Source: Candidatus Iainarchaeum sp.
Lineage (GTDB): Archaea > Micrarchaeota > Micrarchaeia > Anstonellales > Bilamarchaeaceae
Assembly (NCBI GenBank): GCA_028714395.1
Contig: JAQTMJ010000003.1
Location: 1 to 15,762 of the forward strand
Direction: 5' to 3'
Length of the DNA stretch: 15,762 nt
Part shown: positions 5,668 to 13,676 of the stretch, piece by piece
Numbering within the stretch: the first letter of the stretch is position 1
How the letters are laid out: each line of letters begins with the position of its first letter
Program-made: the position numbers and the translations under genes
The notes under the pieces: generated by a model
Told to the model about the DNA's origin: nothing
What the model saw: only the letters and a program-made list of their open reading frames with translations
Database searches by the model: none

Positions 5668-5952
5668 ATGGCAGATCCAACGACAGCAGCAAGTGTGGCG
5701 GCCACGGTAACAGGAACCTGGCTTGGGGATCCGGGAGCGATAGCGTTGAGCGCAGCCATCGCGATGCTCGGTGCGGCAGCGGCTACCGCGGCAGTGCAGA
5801 GCAGCGTGGGCTCGAGCGCCATGGGCGTGATTGCGGAAAGGCCCGAGGAATCCAGCAAGCTCCTGATATACTACCTGATTCCTGAATCCATACTGATATT
5901 CGGGTTCATCGTGTCCTACCTCATAGTGAGCAAGATCACCAACCCAATATGA
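5668..5952 (+). CDS. atpK: A-type ATP synthase subunit K (c-ring proteolipid)
   Basis: The protein is 94 residues and forms one helical hairpin, so each ring subunit has two membrane helices with a GVIAERPE loop between them. The ion-carrying glutamate is E73 in LIPESILIFGF. Q44 in the first helix sits 15 residues before the loop proline, the spacing of the sodium-binding glutamine in sodium-type rings, and S74 follows the glutamate. The position where sodium-type rings have tyrosine holds F78, so ion specificity cannot be called. The N-terminus has about 20 residues ahead of helix 1 (MADPTTAASVAATVTGTWLG). The ATG at 5668 is preceded by AGGTG (5656-5660) at good spacing. Confidence 0.95.
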   Translation: MADPTTAASVAATVTGTWLGDPGAIALSAAIAMLGAAAATAAVQSSVGSSAMGVIAERPEESSKLLIYYLIPESILIFGFIVSYLIVSKITNPI

Positions 5953-5966
5953 GCCGGGGTTTTTGA

Positions 5967-6539
5967 ATGCTCCAGGACATAAAAGGCGCCATCCTCAAGG
6001 AGGCCAGGAAGGAAGGAGAGAGCGCGCTCCAGAAGGCCGAGGCCGAGCTTGAAACCGAGTTCGCCAAGATACGTTCGGAAGGCGAGGCCAAGGTGAAATC
6101 CTCCGAAGAGGAGGCCAGGAAGCTGGTGGAAAGCGAGAGGCGCGAGCGCCTGAGCTGGGCCAAGCTGGAGGCCAAGCGCGTGCTCGCCGAAGCCCGCGAA
6201 GACGCGGTCAACACCGCCATAGAAGGCCTCATAGACGAGATAAAGGCCTACTCCAGGACCAGGGACTACGCAGCGAAGCTCAGGAAGAGCGTATCCTCCG
6301 TGATTTCCGAATTCCAGGGAAAGGTGGTGGTGCACGTGCGCAAGGCCGACAAGAACCTCATCTCGCTTCCTGACGCTTCAGTGAGCGGGGACGCGGACAT
6401 ACTCGGCGGAGCCATAGTGGAAAGCAAAGACGGTAAACTCAGGATGGACCTGAGCATGGAGGAGCTGCTGGAAGCCAACCGCGACGCGGTGCGGAAGGAC
6501 ATATACGCCGCGCTCTTTTCCGAGAAGAAGAAAAGATAG
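5967..6539 (+). CDS. atpE: A-type ATP synthase subunit E (peripheral stalk)
   Basis: The protein is 190 residues. The first 105 or so form a charged coiled coil (EGESALQKAEAELETEF, EEEARKLVESERRERL) that would wrap with subunit H. The C-terminal 85 residues form the compact alpha/beta head that binds the top of subunit B; the ADILGGAIVESKDGKLRMDLS segment with its G-G-x-x-x-x-S-x-D-G pattern is typical of the family. The domain order and the gene position between the c-ring and subunit C genes agree. Start is at ATG 5967, 14 nt after the atpK stop, with only a weak G-rich ribosome-binding match. Confidence 0.96.
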   Translation: MLQDIKGAILKEARKEGESALQKAEAELETEFAKIRSEGEAKVKSSEEEARKLVESERRERLSWAKLEAKRVLAEAREDAVNTAIEGLIDEIKAYSRTRDYAAKLRKSVSSVISEFQGKVVVHVRKADKNLISLPDASVSGDADILGGAIVESKDGKLRMDLSMEELLEANRDAVRKDIYAALFSEKKKR

Positions 6540-6551
6540 CAACGTGAACAT

Positions 6552-7691
6552 ATGGAAAAACCTCTTACGGGTGCAGGAGGCGTGGCTGGGAAGGCCCGCC
6601 GGCTTTACAGGGGGATTGCAGAGGCCAACCCATTCTACCGGCCCTCGAAATACGGCTATTCCAACGCCCGCGTGAGCTCCATGAAAAGCCTGCTCCTCAA
6701 GAAGGAGCTTCTACAGGAGCTCGCGAGGGTGCGCAGCATAGACGCGGTCGTGGGGATGCTGGAGCGCACCCCGTACAAGGAGGAATTGGTGAAAGCATCC
6801 ATAAAGCACCATGGTTCTGAGCTTGTGGAAGTCGCGGCAGCGAGGCATTTCGCCTCGGTAGCGCAGAAACTCGTGCGCATAGCCCCGAAGGAAGACCGCA
6901 AGGCCGTGGACGTGCTCCTGACCAAGTGGGACGTGGTGAACACGAAAATACTTTTGAACGCGAGGCTCACCGGGAAAACCTACCAGGACGTTGCCCCGTT
7001 CCTCATGCCCCTGGAATCCCTGGACGAAGCCGAAGCGAAAGGGCTTTTCGAGGGAAAAGGAACCGCTCTTTTCATGCGCTTCGTGAAAACCCGGCTCGGG
7101 AAAGGGCTGATGGAGAGCGGCATGGTTTCCAACACGGAACTTGAGAAGCTCTTCATGAATTTCGGCAATGCGGAAATAATGAAGCTGGAGCTGCTCCTGG
7201 ACACTTTCTACTACTCGCTCTACCAGAAGAGCGGAATGTTCCTCACGCGCGAGATGGCGCCCATAGCGAAAACCTTCGCTACTGAAATAGACCTGAAGAA
7301 CGCCACTACGATAATACGGCTCAAGCGCCACGGAGTCGGAGAGAAGAAATCCATAGGCAGATTCCTGATTAAGGGCGGAAGCAAGCCGCTCAGGAGTTTT
7401 AGCGGGATGATGGAAGCCAAGGACGAGAAGGACACGCTCAAGGCCGCTGCCCAGCTCTTCGGCCTGAAAACCGCGCCTTCGGATGTTGTTGAGCTTGAAA
7501 TGACGTTCGAGAAGATTCTCGGCGCAGCGAAAGTGCGCGCATTCTACCGCACCACGCTCTCGCTGGGCACATTGCTCGGCTTCCTGCTGCTGAAGGAAGA
7601 GGAAGTGAAGAACATAAGGAAAATAGCAACCGCGAAGGAATTCGGCACTCCTGACAAGAAGATAGAGGAGATGCTGGTGTTCCAGAACTGA
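6552..7691 (+). CDS. atpC: A-type ATP synthase subunit C (rotor-to-stalk coupling)
   Basis: The protein is 379 residues, within the normal range for the V/A-type subunit C/d family. It is an all-helical, funnel-shaped protein that couples the central stalk to the c-ring. Visible family features are the N-terminal YGYSNARVSSMKSLLL segment, the central KWDVVNTKILLNARLTGK motif, and the C-terminal LGTLLGFLLLKEEEVKNIRKIA motif, where the helix reads E-x-x-N-I-R-x-I. No membrane segment is present. It starts 12 nt after atpE and ends 9 nt before atpF. Confidence 0.96.
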   Translation: MEKPLTGAGGVAGKARRLYRGIAEANPFYRPSKYGYSNARVSSMKSLLLKKELLQELARVRSIDAVVGMLERTPYKEELVKASIKHHGSELVEVAAARHFASVAQKLVRIAPKEDRKAVDVLLTKWDVVNTKILLNARLTGKTYQDVAPFLMPLESLDEAEAKGLFEGKGTALFMRFVKTRLGKGLMESGMVSNTELEKLFMNFGNAEIMKLELLLDTFYYSLYQKSGMFLTREMAPIAKTFATEIDLKNATTIIRLKRHGVGEKKSIGRFLIKGGSKPLRSFSGMMEAKDEKDTLKAAAQLFGLKTAPSDVVELEMTFEKILGAAKVRAFYRTTLSLGTLLGFLLLKEEEVKNIRKIATAKEFGTPDKKIEEMLVFQN

Positions 7692-7700
7692 TGTGATGGA

Positions 7701-8024
7701 ATGGCCCAGGGAAAGATAACCGTGCTCGGGGAAAGGTACTTCACCGAGGGATTCATGCTTGCAGGGGTGCAGGATGTTTTCACAGTGGAAAAGGACGCGG
7801 AGCAGAAGCTTTCCCAGCTCATAGATTCCAAGGAATACTCAATAATATTCATAAGCGAGAAGCTCGGCGACCAGATGGACTGGCGCCTGAAGAAAAAGAT
7901 ATCCAACCTCGCCTACCCGGTGGTGGTCGCGCTTCCCGATGTTGCAGGAGAAAGCATGGAGGCAGCGAACATAAGGGCGCTCATAAAGCGCGCGTTGGGC
8001 TTCGACATAGTCGCAAAGCAATGA
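7701..8024 (+). CDS. atpF: A-type ATP synthase subunit F (central stalk)
   Basis: The protein is 107 residues, the usual size of A/V-type subunit F. It has the alternating beta-alpha pattern of a small Rossmann-like domain: ITVLGERYFTEGFMLAGV at the N-terminus, YSIIFISEKL, and PVVVALPDVAG, with a C-terminal helix (IRALIKRALGFDI) that in known structures inserts along subunit D in the central rotor. The protein is part of the central stalk and can modulate ATPase activity. It is followed by the longest spacer inside the operon, 41 nt before atpA. Confidence 0.95.
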   Translation: MAQGKITVLGERYFTEGFMLAGVQDVFTVEKDAEQKLSQLIDSKEYSIIFISEKLGDQMDWRLKKKISNLAYPVVVALPDVAGESMEAANIRALIKRALGFDIVAKQ

Positions 8025-8065
8025 GCTGGATGCAAATAAACTGAATGATATTTCAAGGTGATTGA

Positions 8066-9817
8066 ATGGCAAAGAAAGGTACGCTGAAAAGGATTTCCGG
8101 CCCGGTAGTGGAAGTGAAGGATTTGGACGATGCAAAACTCTACGACGTGGTCCGGGTAGGGGAGGAAGGGCTGGTAGGGGAGATAATCAAAATCGTGGGC
8201 GGCACCTCGGTGGTGCAGGTTTACGAGGACACCAACGGGCTCAAGCCCGGCGAGCCGGTTGAGAACACAGGGCAGCCGCTCAGCGTGGAACTGGGGCCTG
8301 GAATACTCAGGAACATTTACGACGGGATACAGAGGCCGCTCAAGGACATAGAGGCGAAGAGCGGCTATTTCATACGCAGAGGTATCAACGTCCCTCCGCT
8401 CCCGCGCGACGTCAAATGGGACTTCAAGGCTAAAGTTAAGCCAGGGGAGCACGTGAAGATGGGAGATGTTCTGGGGGAAGTGCAGGAGACCGAACTCATA
8501 TTGCACAAGGTGCTTTCGCCCTACGAAGGAAAAATCCTGAACGTGAAAAGCGGCAAATATACCGTTGAGCAGGAGATAGGCGAAATCGAAGTGGCTGGAA
8601 AAAAGAAGGACTTGTACATGTACCAGAAATGGTTCGTGCGCACGCCCAGGCCCTACACAGAGAAGCTCGCGCCCCTGATTCCGCTGGTGACAGGGCAGCG
8701 CGTGGTTGATACGTTCTTCCCGATTTCAAAAGGCGGTACTGCGTCCATCCCCGGCCCGTTCGGCTCAGGGAAAACCGTGACCCAGCAGAGCCTTGCCAAA
8801 TACTCTGATACTGAAATAGTGGTTTACATAGGATGCGGGGAGCGCGGAAACGAGATGACAGAAGTGCTCACCGAATTCCCGCACCTGAAGGACGACAAGA
8901 GCGGGAAGCCGCTCATGGAAAGGACCGTGCTCATAGCGAACACATCCAACATGCCGGTCGCTGCGCGCGAAGCCAGCATATACACTGGAGTTACGCTTGC
9001 CGAGTATTACAGGGACATGGGCTACAACGTGGCTCTGATGGCGGATTCCACCAGCCGATGGGCCGAGGCATTGCGTGAAATCGGAGGAAGGCTGGAGGAA
9101 ATGCCCGGAGAGGAAGGATACCCTGCTTACCTTGCGCGCAGGCTCGCCGAGTTCTATGAACGGGCCGGAAGGGTGCGCACCCTGGGAAGCGACGAGCGCT
9201 ACGGCTCCATTTCAATAATAGGCGCGGTTTCCCCGCCAGGCGGAGACATAAGCGAGCCGGTTTCCCAGAACACCCTGCGCGTGACCAAGGTGTTCCTCGC
9301 ATTGGATGCGTCCCTTGCGCAAAGGAGGCACTTCCCGGCCATCAACTGGCTCAAGAGCTACTCTCTTTACAAGGACAGCCTGGATGAGTGGCTCAGGGCG
9401 AACGTTTCCGATGAATTCCCCGGGATGAGGGACAAGGCCATGGAACTGCTCCAGAAGGAGTCCGAGCTCCAGGAAATAGTGCAGCTCGTGGGCCCTGATG
9501 CTCTTCCGGACAGGGAGCAGGTGATTCTCCTGGTTACGAAAATGCTCCGCGAAGACTTTCTTCAGCAGAACGCGTACAGCGATGTTGATGCGAAAGCGAG
9601 CTTCAAGAAGCAGAACCTCATGCTGAAATCCATAATGACCTTCCACGACAAGGCGATGCACGCAGTGGACATAGGAGTGCAGCTCAAGAGAATCCAGGGC
9701 GTGCCAGTTACGGCCGCGATAGGAAGGATGAAGGAGATAAGCGAGGCCGAGCTCCCGAAATTCAGCGAGCTCATAAAGGAGATAGAATCCGACTTCGCGC
9801 AGGTTGCCAAGAAATAG
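8066..9817 (+). CDS. atpA: A-type ATP synthase catalytic subunit A
   Basis: The protein is 583 residues and carries the complete catalytic set: the P-loop GPFGSGKT at 230-237, the GERGNE segment at 258-263, the Walker B aspartate D327 in LMADSTSRW, and the ATPase alpha/beta signature [10 protein letters not shown] at 424-433. The extra domain of about 90 residues that marks A/V-type A subunits (about residues 110-200) is present. No intein interrupts the P-loop, although inteins are common at this site in archaea. The subunit binds and turns over ATP in the A3B3 head. The ATG at 8066 has AAGGTGAT just upstream. The gene is followed directly by atpB with a 9-nt gap. Confidence 0.98.
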   Translation: MAKKGTLKRISGPVVEVKDLDDAKLYDVVRVGEEGLVGEIIKIVGGTSVVQVYEDTNGLKPGEPVENTGQPLSVELGPGILRNIYDGIQRPLKDIEAKSGYFIRRGINVPPLPRDVKWDFKAKVKPGEHVKMGDVLGEVQETELILHKVLSPYEGKILNVKSGKYTVEQEIGEIEVAGKKKDLYMYQKWFVRTPRPYTEKLAPLIPLVTGQRVVDTFFPISKGGTASIPGPFGSGKTVTQQSLAKYSDTEIVVYIGCGERGNEMTEVLTEFPHLKDDKSGKPLMERTVLIANTSNMPVAAREASIYTGVTLAEYYRDMGYNVALMADSTSRWAEALREIGGRLEEMPGEEGYPAYLARRLAEFYERAGRVRTLGSDERYGSISIIGAVSPPGGDISEPVSQNTLRVTKVFLALDASLAQRRHFPAINWLKSYSLYKDSLDEWLRANVSDEFPGMRDKAMELLQKESELQEIVQLVGPDALPDREQVILLVTKMLREDFLQQNAYSDVDAKASFKKQNLMLKSIMTFHDKAMHAVDIGVQLKRIQGVPVTAAIGRMKEISEAELPKFSELIKEIESDFAQVAKK

Positions 9818-9826
9818 GTGGTTCGC

Positions 9827-11245
9827 ATGAAAGAATACAAGACTATTAACCAAATCGCAGGCCCGCTGGTTTTCGTTGAGGGAGTCAGCGGAGTGAGCTA
9901 TGGCGAGATAGTGGAAGTGATACTTGGAAGCGGCGAGAGGAAGAAAGGCCAGGTATTGGATGTTAGCGAGAGCATAGCCGTTGTGCAGGTGTTCGGGACC
10001 ACGGCCGGAATAAGCACCTCCCACAGCTCGGTCAAATTCCTCGGGGAAACCATGCGCGTCGGTCTTTCCACCGACATGCTCGGCCGGGTTTTCACAGGAA
10101 TGGGCGAGCCCAAGGACAAGGGGCCCAGGATAGTCCCTGAAAAGAAGCTGGACATAAACGGGCTTCCGATTAACCCATATTCAAGAGCCACTCCTGCGGA
10201 CTTCATACAGACTGGGGTTTCAACCATAGATGCGATGAACACATTAGTCAGAGGGCAGAAGCTCCCGATTTTCTCTGTTTCCGGACTGCCGCACAACCAG
10301 CTTGCTGCGCAGATTGCGCGCCAGGCAAAGGTGCGCGGGACCGAGGAGGAATTCGCGGTCGTTTTCGCGGCTGTGGGAATTACCCATGAGGAAGCATCCT
10401 TCTTCATGCGCGACTTCGAAAGGACAGGCGCATTGGAGAAATCCGCGATTTTCCTCAACCTTGCCGACGACCCGAGCGTGGAAAGGATAATCACCCCAAG
10501 AATTGCGCTCACGGTTGCGGAATACCTCGCGTTCGAGCACGATATGCATGTGCTCGCAATCATAACAGACATGACCAACTACTGCGAGTCCCTGCGTGAA
10601 ATCGCAGCAGCGAGGCAGGAAGTCCCAGGAAGAAGGGGCTACCCCGGATACATGTACACCGACCTTTCCACCATTTACGAACGAGCGGGAAGGGTGAAGG
10701 GAAAGAAAGGAACGGTTACGCAGCTTTCCATACTCACCATGCCCGGGGATGATTTGACGCATCCTATTCCGGACCTCACTGGTTACATTACCGAAGGGCA
10801 GATAGTGCTCGCAAGGGACCTGCACAGGAAGAACATCTATCCCCCTGTGGACGTGCTTCCCTCGCTTTCCAGGCTCATGAGCCTTGGTATCGGGCCTGAT
10901 AAGACGCGCGAGGACCACAAAGGAGTTTCGGACCAGATGTACGCAGCATACGCGACAGGAAGGGACTTGAGGAGCCTGAGCGCGGTTGTAGGTGAAGAGG
11001 CGCTCACCGAAACAGACAGGAAATTCCTGCGCTTTGCTGATGAGTTCGAGAACAAATTTGTTCGACAAGGCCCGTACGAGGACAGGAGCATAGAAAGAAC
11101 CCTGGACCTTGGATGGGAACTGCTGTCCCTGCTTCCTGAAGAGGAACTCAAGAGGGTGAAGAAGGAGCACATCGCGAAATACCTGCACGGGAAGAAGAAG
11201 GAGGAACAAAAGCCCGAGGCGAAACCCGCGAAGGAAAAGAAGTAA
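9827..11245 (+). CDS. atpB: A-type ATP synthase regulatory subunit B
   Basis: The protein is 472 residues from the ATG at 9827. An in-frame GTG at 9818 is rejected as start because AGGTGG (9816-9821) serves as the ribosome-binding site of the ATG, and family members begin with MKEYKTI-like sequence. At the place of the P-loop it has [16 protein letters not shown] (152-167), the nucleotide-binding but non-catalytic form typical of subunit B. The signature PSLSRLMS is also present. The last 20 residues are a Lys/Glu/Pro/Ala-rich tail not needed for the fold. Subunit B alternates with A in the head and anchors subunit E. Confidence 0.98.
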   Translation: MKEYKTINQIAGPLVFVEGVSGVSYGEIVEVILGSGERKKGQVLDVSESIAVVQVFGTTAGISTSHSSVKFLGETMRVGLSTDMLGRVFTGMGEPKDKGPRIVPEKKLDINGLPINPYSRATPADFIQTGVSTIDAMNTLVRGQKLPIFSVSGLPHNQLAAQIARQAKVRGTEEEFAVVFAAVGITHEEASFFMRDFERTGALEKSAIFLNLADDPSVERIITPRIALTVAEYLAFEHDMHVLAIITDMTNYCESLREIAAARQEVPGRRGYPGYMYTDLSTIYERAGRVKGKKGTVTQLSILTMPGDDLTHPIPDLTGYITEGQIVLARDLHRKNIYPPVDVLPSLSRLMSLGIGPDKTREDHKGVSDQMYAAYATGRDLRSLSAVVGEEALTETDRKFLRFADEFENKFVRQGPYEDRSIERTLDLGWELLSLLPEEELKRVKKEHIAKYLHGKKKEEQKPEAKPAKEKK

Positions 11246-11261
11246 CCGAGCTGATGATAAG

Positions 11262-11900
11262 ATGGCACAGGAGCCGAACCCGACCAGGATGGAGCTGCTA
11301 AAGATAAAGGACAGGATATCCCTTGCCCGCAAGGGCCACAAGCTCCTCAAGCAGAAGCGGGACGCGCTCATACTTGAATTTTTCAAAATCCTGAAAAAGT
11401 CCAAGGACATAAGGAGCGAACTGAACATGCGCATGAAAGGCGCGTACGCTTCGCTTGCGGTTTCCGAGGCCCACCACTCTGCTCTTGAGCTTGAGGCGGT
11501 CGCGCTTTCCAACCGGAGGAAAATGGACGTGGACGTGCAGGTGAAGAACGTGATGGGAGTCAAGATACCCAACATCACATCATCCATAGAGCACAAACCC
11601 TACCTTAACCGAGGCTATTCAATAATCGGGACCACGGCGATGCTGGAAAAAACGATGGAGGAATACGAGAGCGTGCTGGACATGGCAATCCAGCTCGCTG
11701 AAACCGAGATTGCGATTAAGCGGCTCATCGGGGAAATAGAGAAAACCAAGAGAAGGGTGAATTCACTTGAATTCATAATGATTCCGCGGCTTGAAAGGCA
11801 GCGGAAGATGATTTCCTTCAAATTGGATGAATTAGAGAGAGATAGTTTCGTTTCCCTGAAAGTTATAAAGAGAAAGCTGGAGAGAGAAGCTAAGCACTGA
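11262..11900 (+). CDS. atpD: A-type ATP synthase subunit D (central rotor shaft)
   Basis: The protein is 212 residues, the normal length. It has the family N-terminus (NPTRMELLKIKDRISLARKGHKLLKQKRD) and a C-terminal helix with RVNSLEFIMIPRLERQRKMI, which together form the long antiparallel coiled coil that turns inside the A3B3 head, like gamma in bacterial enzymes. It is the last gene of the operon. It starts 16 nt after atpB, with a weak ribosome-binding match in front. Confidence 0.97.
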   Translation: MAQEPNPTRMELLKIKDRISLARKGHKLLKQKRDALILEFFKILKKSKDIRSELNMRMKGAYASLAVSEAHHSALELEAVALSNRRKMDVDVQVKNVMGVKIPNITSSIEHKPYLNRGYSIIGTTAMLEKTMEEYESVLDMAIQLAETEIAIKRLIGEIEKTKRRVNSLEFIMIPRLERQRKMISFKLDELERDSFVSLKVIKRKLEREAKH

Positions 11901-11911
11901 TAAATTCTCAA

Positions 11912-11957
11912 GACGTCATGTTTGACAAGCGTCACTAATGCCTGTTGGACGAGTTTT
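11912..11957 (+). terminator. Possible 3' end of the ATP synthase operon
   Basis: A weak stem-loop (GACG 11912-11915 with CGTC 11930-11933, plus TCA/TGA inside) is followed by GAGTTTTTC with a T-run at 11953-11957. It lies between atpD and the end of the convergent 149-aa gene, where a terminator is needed. The evidence is modest. Confidence 0.35.
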
Positions 11958-11966
11958 TCGCATATT

Positions 11967-12416
11967 CTACTTAATTCTGGCAAATTCCACTCCAACTCCC
12001 TTCTTGCCGTCTGTCAGGTTTCGTCCCCCTTCCCCCCAGCTAATGCCAATGTAATAGTTCGAGCCGGGCACACTAATAGTTATGTGAGGCGTCATAGCGC
12101 CTGCTGAATCTACTTTGATTTCAATCTGCTTGCCCTTAAATTCCTTATACGCCTGCTCGCGCGTCTCCTTAGAATACTCATAATATGGGCTTGAATTTCT
12201 GGCTGTCTCGAGGATTGTGGGCCATATGCCATATAATGCATTTTTGATGGTCTTTATCTCGTTTTGATAATTCTTCAGGGCCGGCAGCGCATGTTCAGGA
12301 TCATTTTCTATCATTTTATTTAGATCCTTCTTTGCTTCGCAGAGGTCATAATATTTTTCGATAAAAACGCTTACCGAAGTTGTTTTTACGGGTTTTGGTA
12401 CGACCAGATTCACCAT
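11967..12416 (-). CDS. Hypothetical protein, 149 aa
   Basis: I do not recognise this protein. It is soluble, with no signal peptide or membrane segment. The first 70 or so residues look helical (FIEKYYDLCEAKKDLNKMI, LPALKNYQNEIKTIKNALYG). The C-terminal half looks like a beta-rich domain (GKQIEIKVDSAG, PHITISVPGSNYYIGISWGEGG, GVGVEFARIK). There is one cysteine and no obvious catalytic motif. It is a lone minus-strand gene convergent with atpD and lying 90 nt downstream of thiI. The AT-rich composition resembles the RSH region more than the ATP synthase genes. The reading frame is long for its composition, and a TATA-like box lies upstream, so I think it is real. Confidence 0.7.
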   Translation of the reverse strand: MVNLVVPKPVKTTSVSVFIEKYYDLCEAKKDLNKMIENDPEHALPALKNYQNEIKTIKNALYGIWPTILETARNSSPYYEYSKETREQAYKEFKGKQIEIKVDSAGAMTPHITISVPGSNYYIGISWGEGGRNLTDGKKGVGVEFARIK

Positions 12417-12430
12417 GATATCACGTATAG

Positions 12431-12440
12431 ATATTTATGT
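12431..12440 (-). promoter_or_regulatory. TATA-like box of the 149-aa gene
   Basis: On the minus strand ACATAAATAT lies about 20 nt before the ATG at 12416. A second AT-rich candidate (AATAAAAATT, 12446-12455) is about 34 nt upstream. Either could be used, so the promoter position is not firm. Confidence 0.4.
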
Positions 12441-12462
12441 GGTGAATTTTTATTTATGCTGT

Positions 12463-12478
12463 TTTTGTATCTACAAAA
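12463..12478. repeat. Inverted repeat between thiI and the 149-aa gene
   Basis: TTTTGTA (12463-12469) and TACAAAA (12472-12478) are perfect inverted arms separated by TC. It lies 29 nt past the thiI stop codon and about 50 nt upstream of the next minus-strand gene. It could be a weak transcript-end hairpin for thiI or an operator for the 149-aa gene. Confidence 0.35.
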
Positions 12479-12506
12479 GAAAGAATGCCTTCTAGTTAAA
12501 ACTGGC

Positions 12507-13664
12507 CTAATTAATCTCCAGGATTTTCGCATTCTCCATCGTTTTCCCTATCACTTCGCACAATCCGATTTTTTCCGCAATTTTGTCCACGAAATCAGCG
12601 TCAGCCCTTGTTTCCGGATTCGGAGCAGCCACAAGCGAGCAGCAGTCCTTGTACGGCTTTATTGAAATCCCGTAAGTGCCAATTTTTTCCGCAATCCCTA
12701 TTATTTCGCTCTTGTCCATCCCCACCAATGGCCTGAACACAGGCATTTCCAGCCCCCTGTTCACCGCATAAATGTTCTCAAGCGTCTGGGAAGCCACCTG
12801 CCCCAGCGAATCCCCGCTCACAACAGCGAGCGCCCCTTCTTTTTTCGCTATTTCCTGGGCCAGTGCATAGATGAATTTCCTGAACAGCACAAGCTCGTCC
12901 CTGGGGGGCATGGAGAGCGTTTTTTTGTAAAATTCCGAATAATCTGCCAGGTACAGTTTCGTTTTCGCGCTCCCGCCCCATTTTGCAAGCTCGGAAATCA
13001 ATTCCATTATTTTGGATTTTTCAGCTTCTTCTGCGGATGCAAGAGGGTGCACATGCAAAAACACCACTTCAGCGCCCCTTTTCATGAGCATCCAGCCAGC
13101 AACAGGCGAATCAATCCCTCCTGAGAGCAGCGCAACCACTTTTCCCGAGCACCCCACAGGAAGCCCCCCGGGCCCCTTTATTTTTTCAAAATGCACGAAC
13201 GCCCTCTCCTTCTGCATTATCTGGATATAAACGGTTACCTGCGGCGCATGCAAATCAACGCTCATGTCCAATTTTTCCATAAGTTTCTCTCCCATTTCCC
13301 TGTTGAGATCCATGGAAGTGAAGGGCAAGGATTTGTCCCCTCTCTTGGTTTCCACGCGCATGCTTTTCCCGGCAAATCCGAGCGCTCTCGCCTTTTCCAC
13401 CACAAACTCCACTATTTTGCCTTTATCTTTAGGGACCTCGAAGGCTGGAGCGAACCATTCTATCCCGAATGCTCTGGAAAGCTTTTGTTCAACCGTTTCC
13501 TTTTCTGCGTCGGTTTCGAGCAGGATTCTTTTTTCCACTTTTTCAAATCTGCATTGAGAGCCGGCGAACGAACTTCGAACGTTCCTAATAAGGCAATCTT
13601 CAAACACGTACCTGTTCCTGCCTTTAAGGGAAACTTCGTTAAGATGGATAAGGAACACGTTCAT
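12507..13664 (-). CDS. thiI: ThiI-type tRNA 4-thiouridine synthetase
   Basis: The protein is 385 residues. Residues 1 to about 165 are the N-terminal ferredoxin-like and THUMP domains that bind tRNA (FLIHLNEVSLKGRNRYVFE at the start). The PP-loop adenylation domain follows with SGGIDSP at 181-187, and SGDSLGQVASQTLENI at 283-298. In the family the enzyme activates U8 of tRNA with ATP and replaces oxygen with sulfur. There is no C-terminal rhodanese domain, as in most archaea. The CxxC pair found in many archaeal ThiI proteins before the R-x-M-Y-R-I-A helix is absent: residues 256-263 read DELVLFRK. A Cys pair at 341-342 (KDCCSLVAAP) remains and may include the thiol-transfer cysteine. The gene lies 12 nt downstream of the RSH gene on the same strand. 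Confidence 0.93.
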   Translation of the reverse strand: MNVFLIHLNEVSLKGRNRYVFEDCLIRNVRSSFAGSQCRFEKVEKRILLETDAEKETVEQKLSRAFGIEWFAPAFEVPKDKGKIVEFVVEKARALGFAGKSMRVETKRGDKSLPFTSMDLNREMGEKLMEKLDMSVDLHAPQVTVYIQIMQKERAFVHFEKIKGPGGLPVGCSGKVVALLSGGIDSPVAGWMLMKRGAEVVFLHVHPLASAEEAEKSKIMELISELAKWGGSAKTKLYLADYSEFYKKTLSMPPRDELVLFRKFIYALAQEIAKKEGALAVVSGDSLGQVASQTLENIYAVNRGLEMPVFRPLVGMDKSEIIGIAEKIGTYGISIKPYKDCCSLVAAPNPETRADADFVDKIAEKIGLCEVIGKTMENAKILEIN

Positions 13665-13676
13665 GCGAATCTATCC

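Noticed and set aside
9818..9826. GTG start for ATP synthase subunit B
   Set aside because: It overlaps AGGTGG, the ribosome-binding site of the ATG at 9827, which gives the family-typical MKEYKTI start.
10244..11596. 450-codon minus-strand frame opposite atpB and atpD
   Set aside because: It spans two real genes and their spacer on the opposite strand; no domain is recognisable, and the length reflects codon bias.
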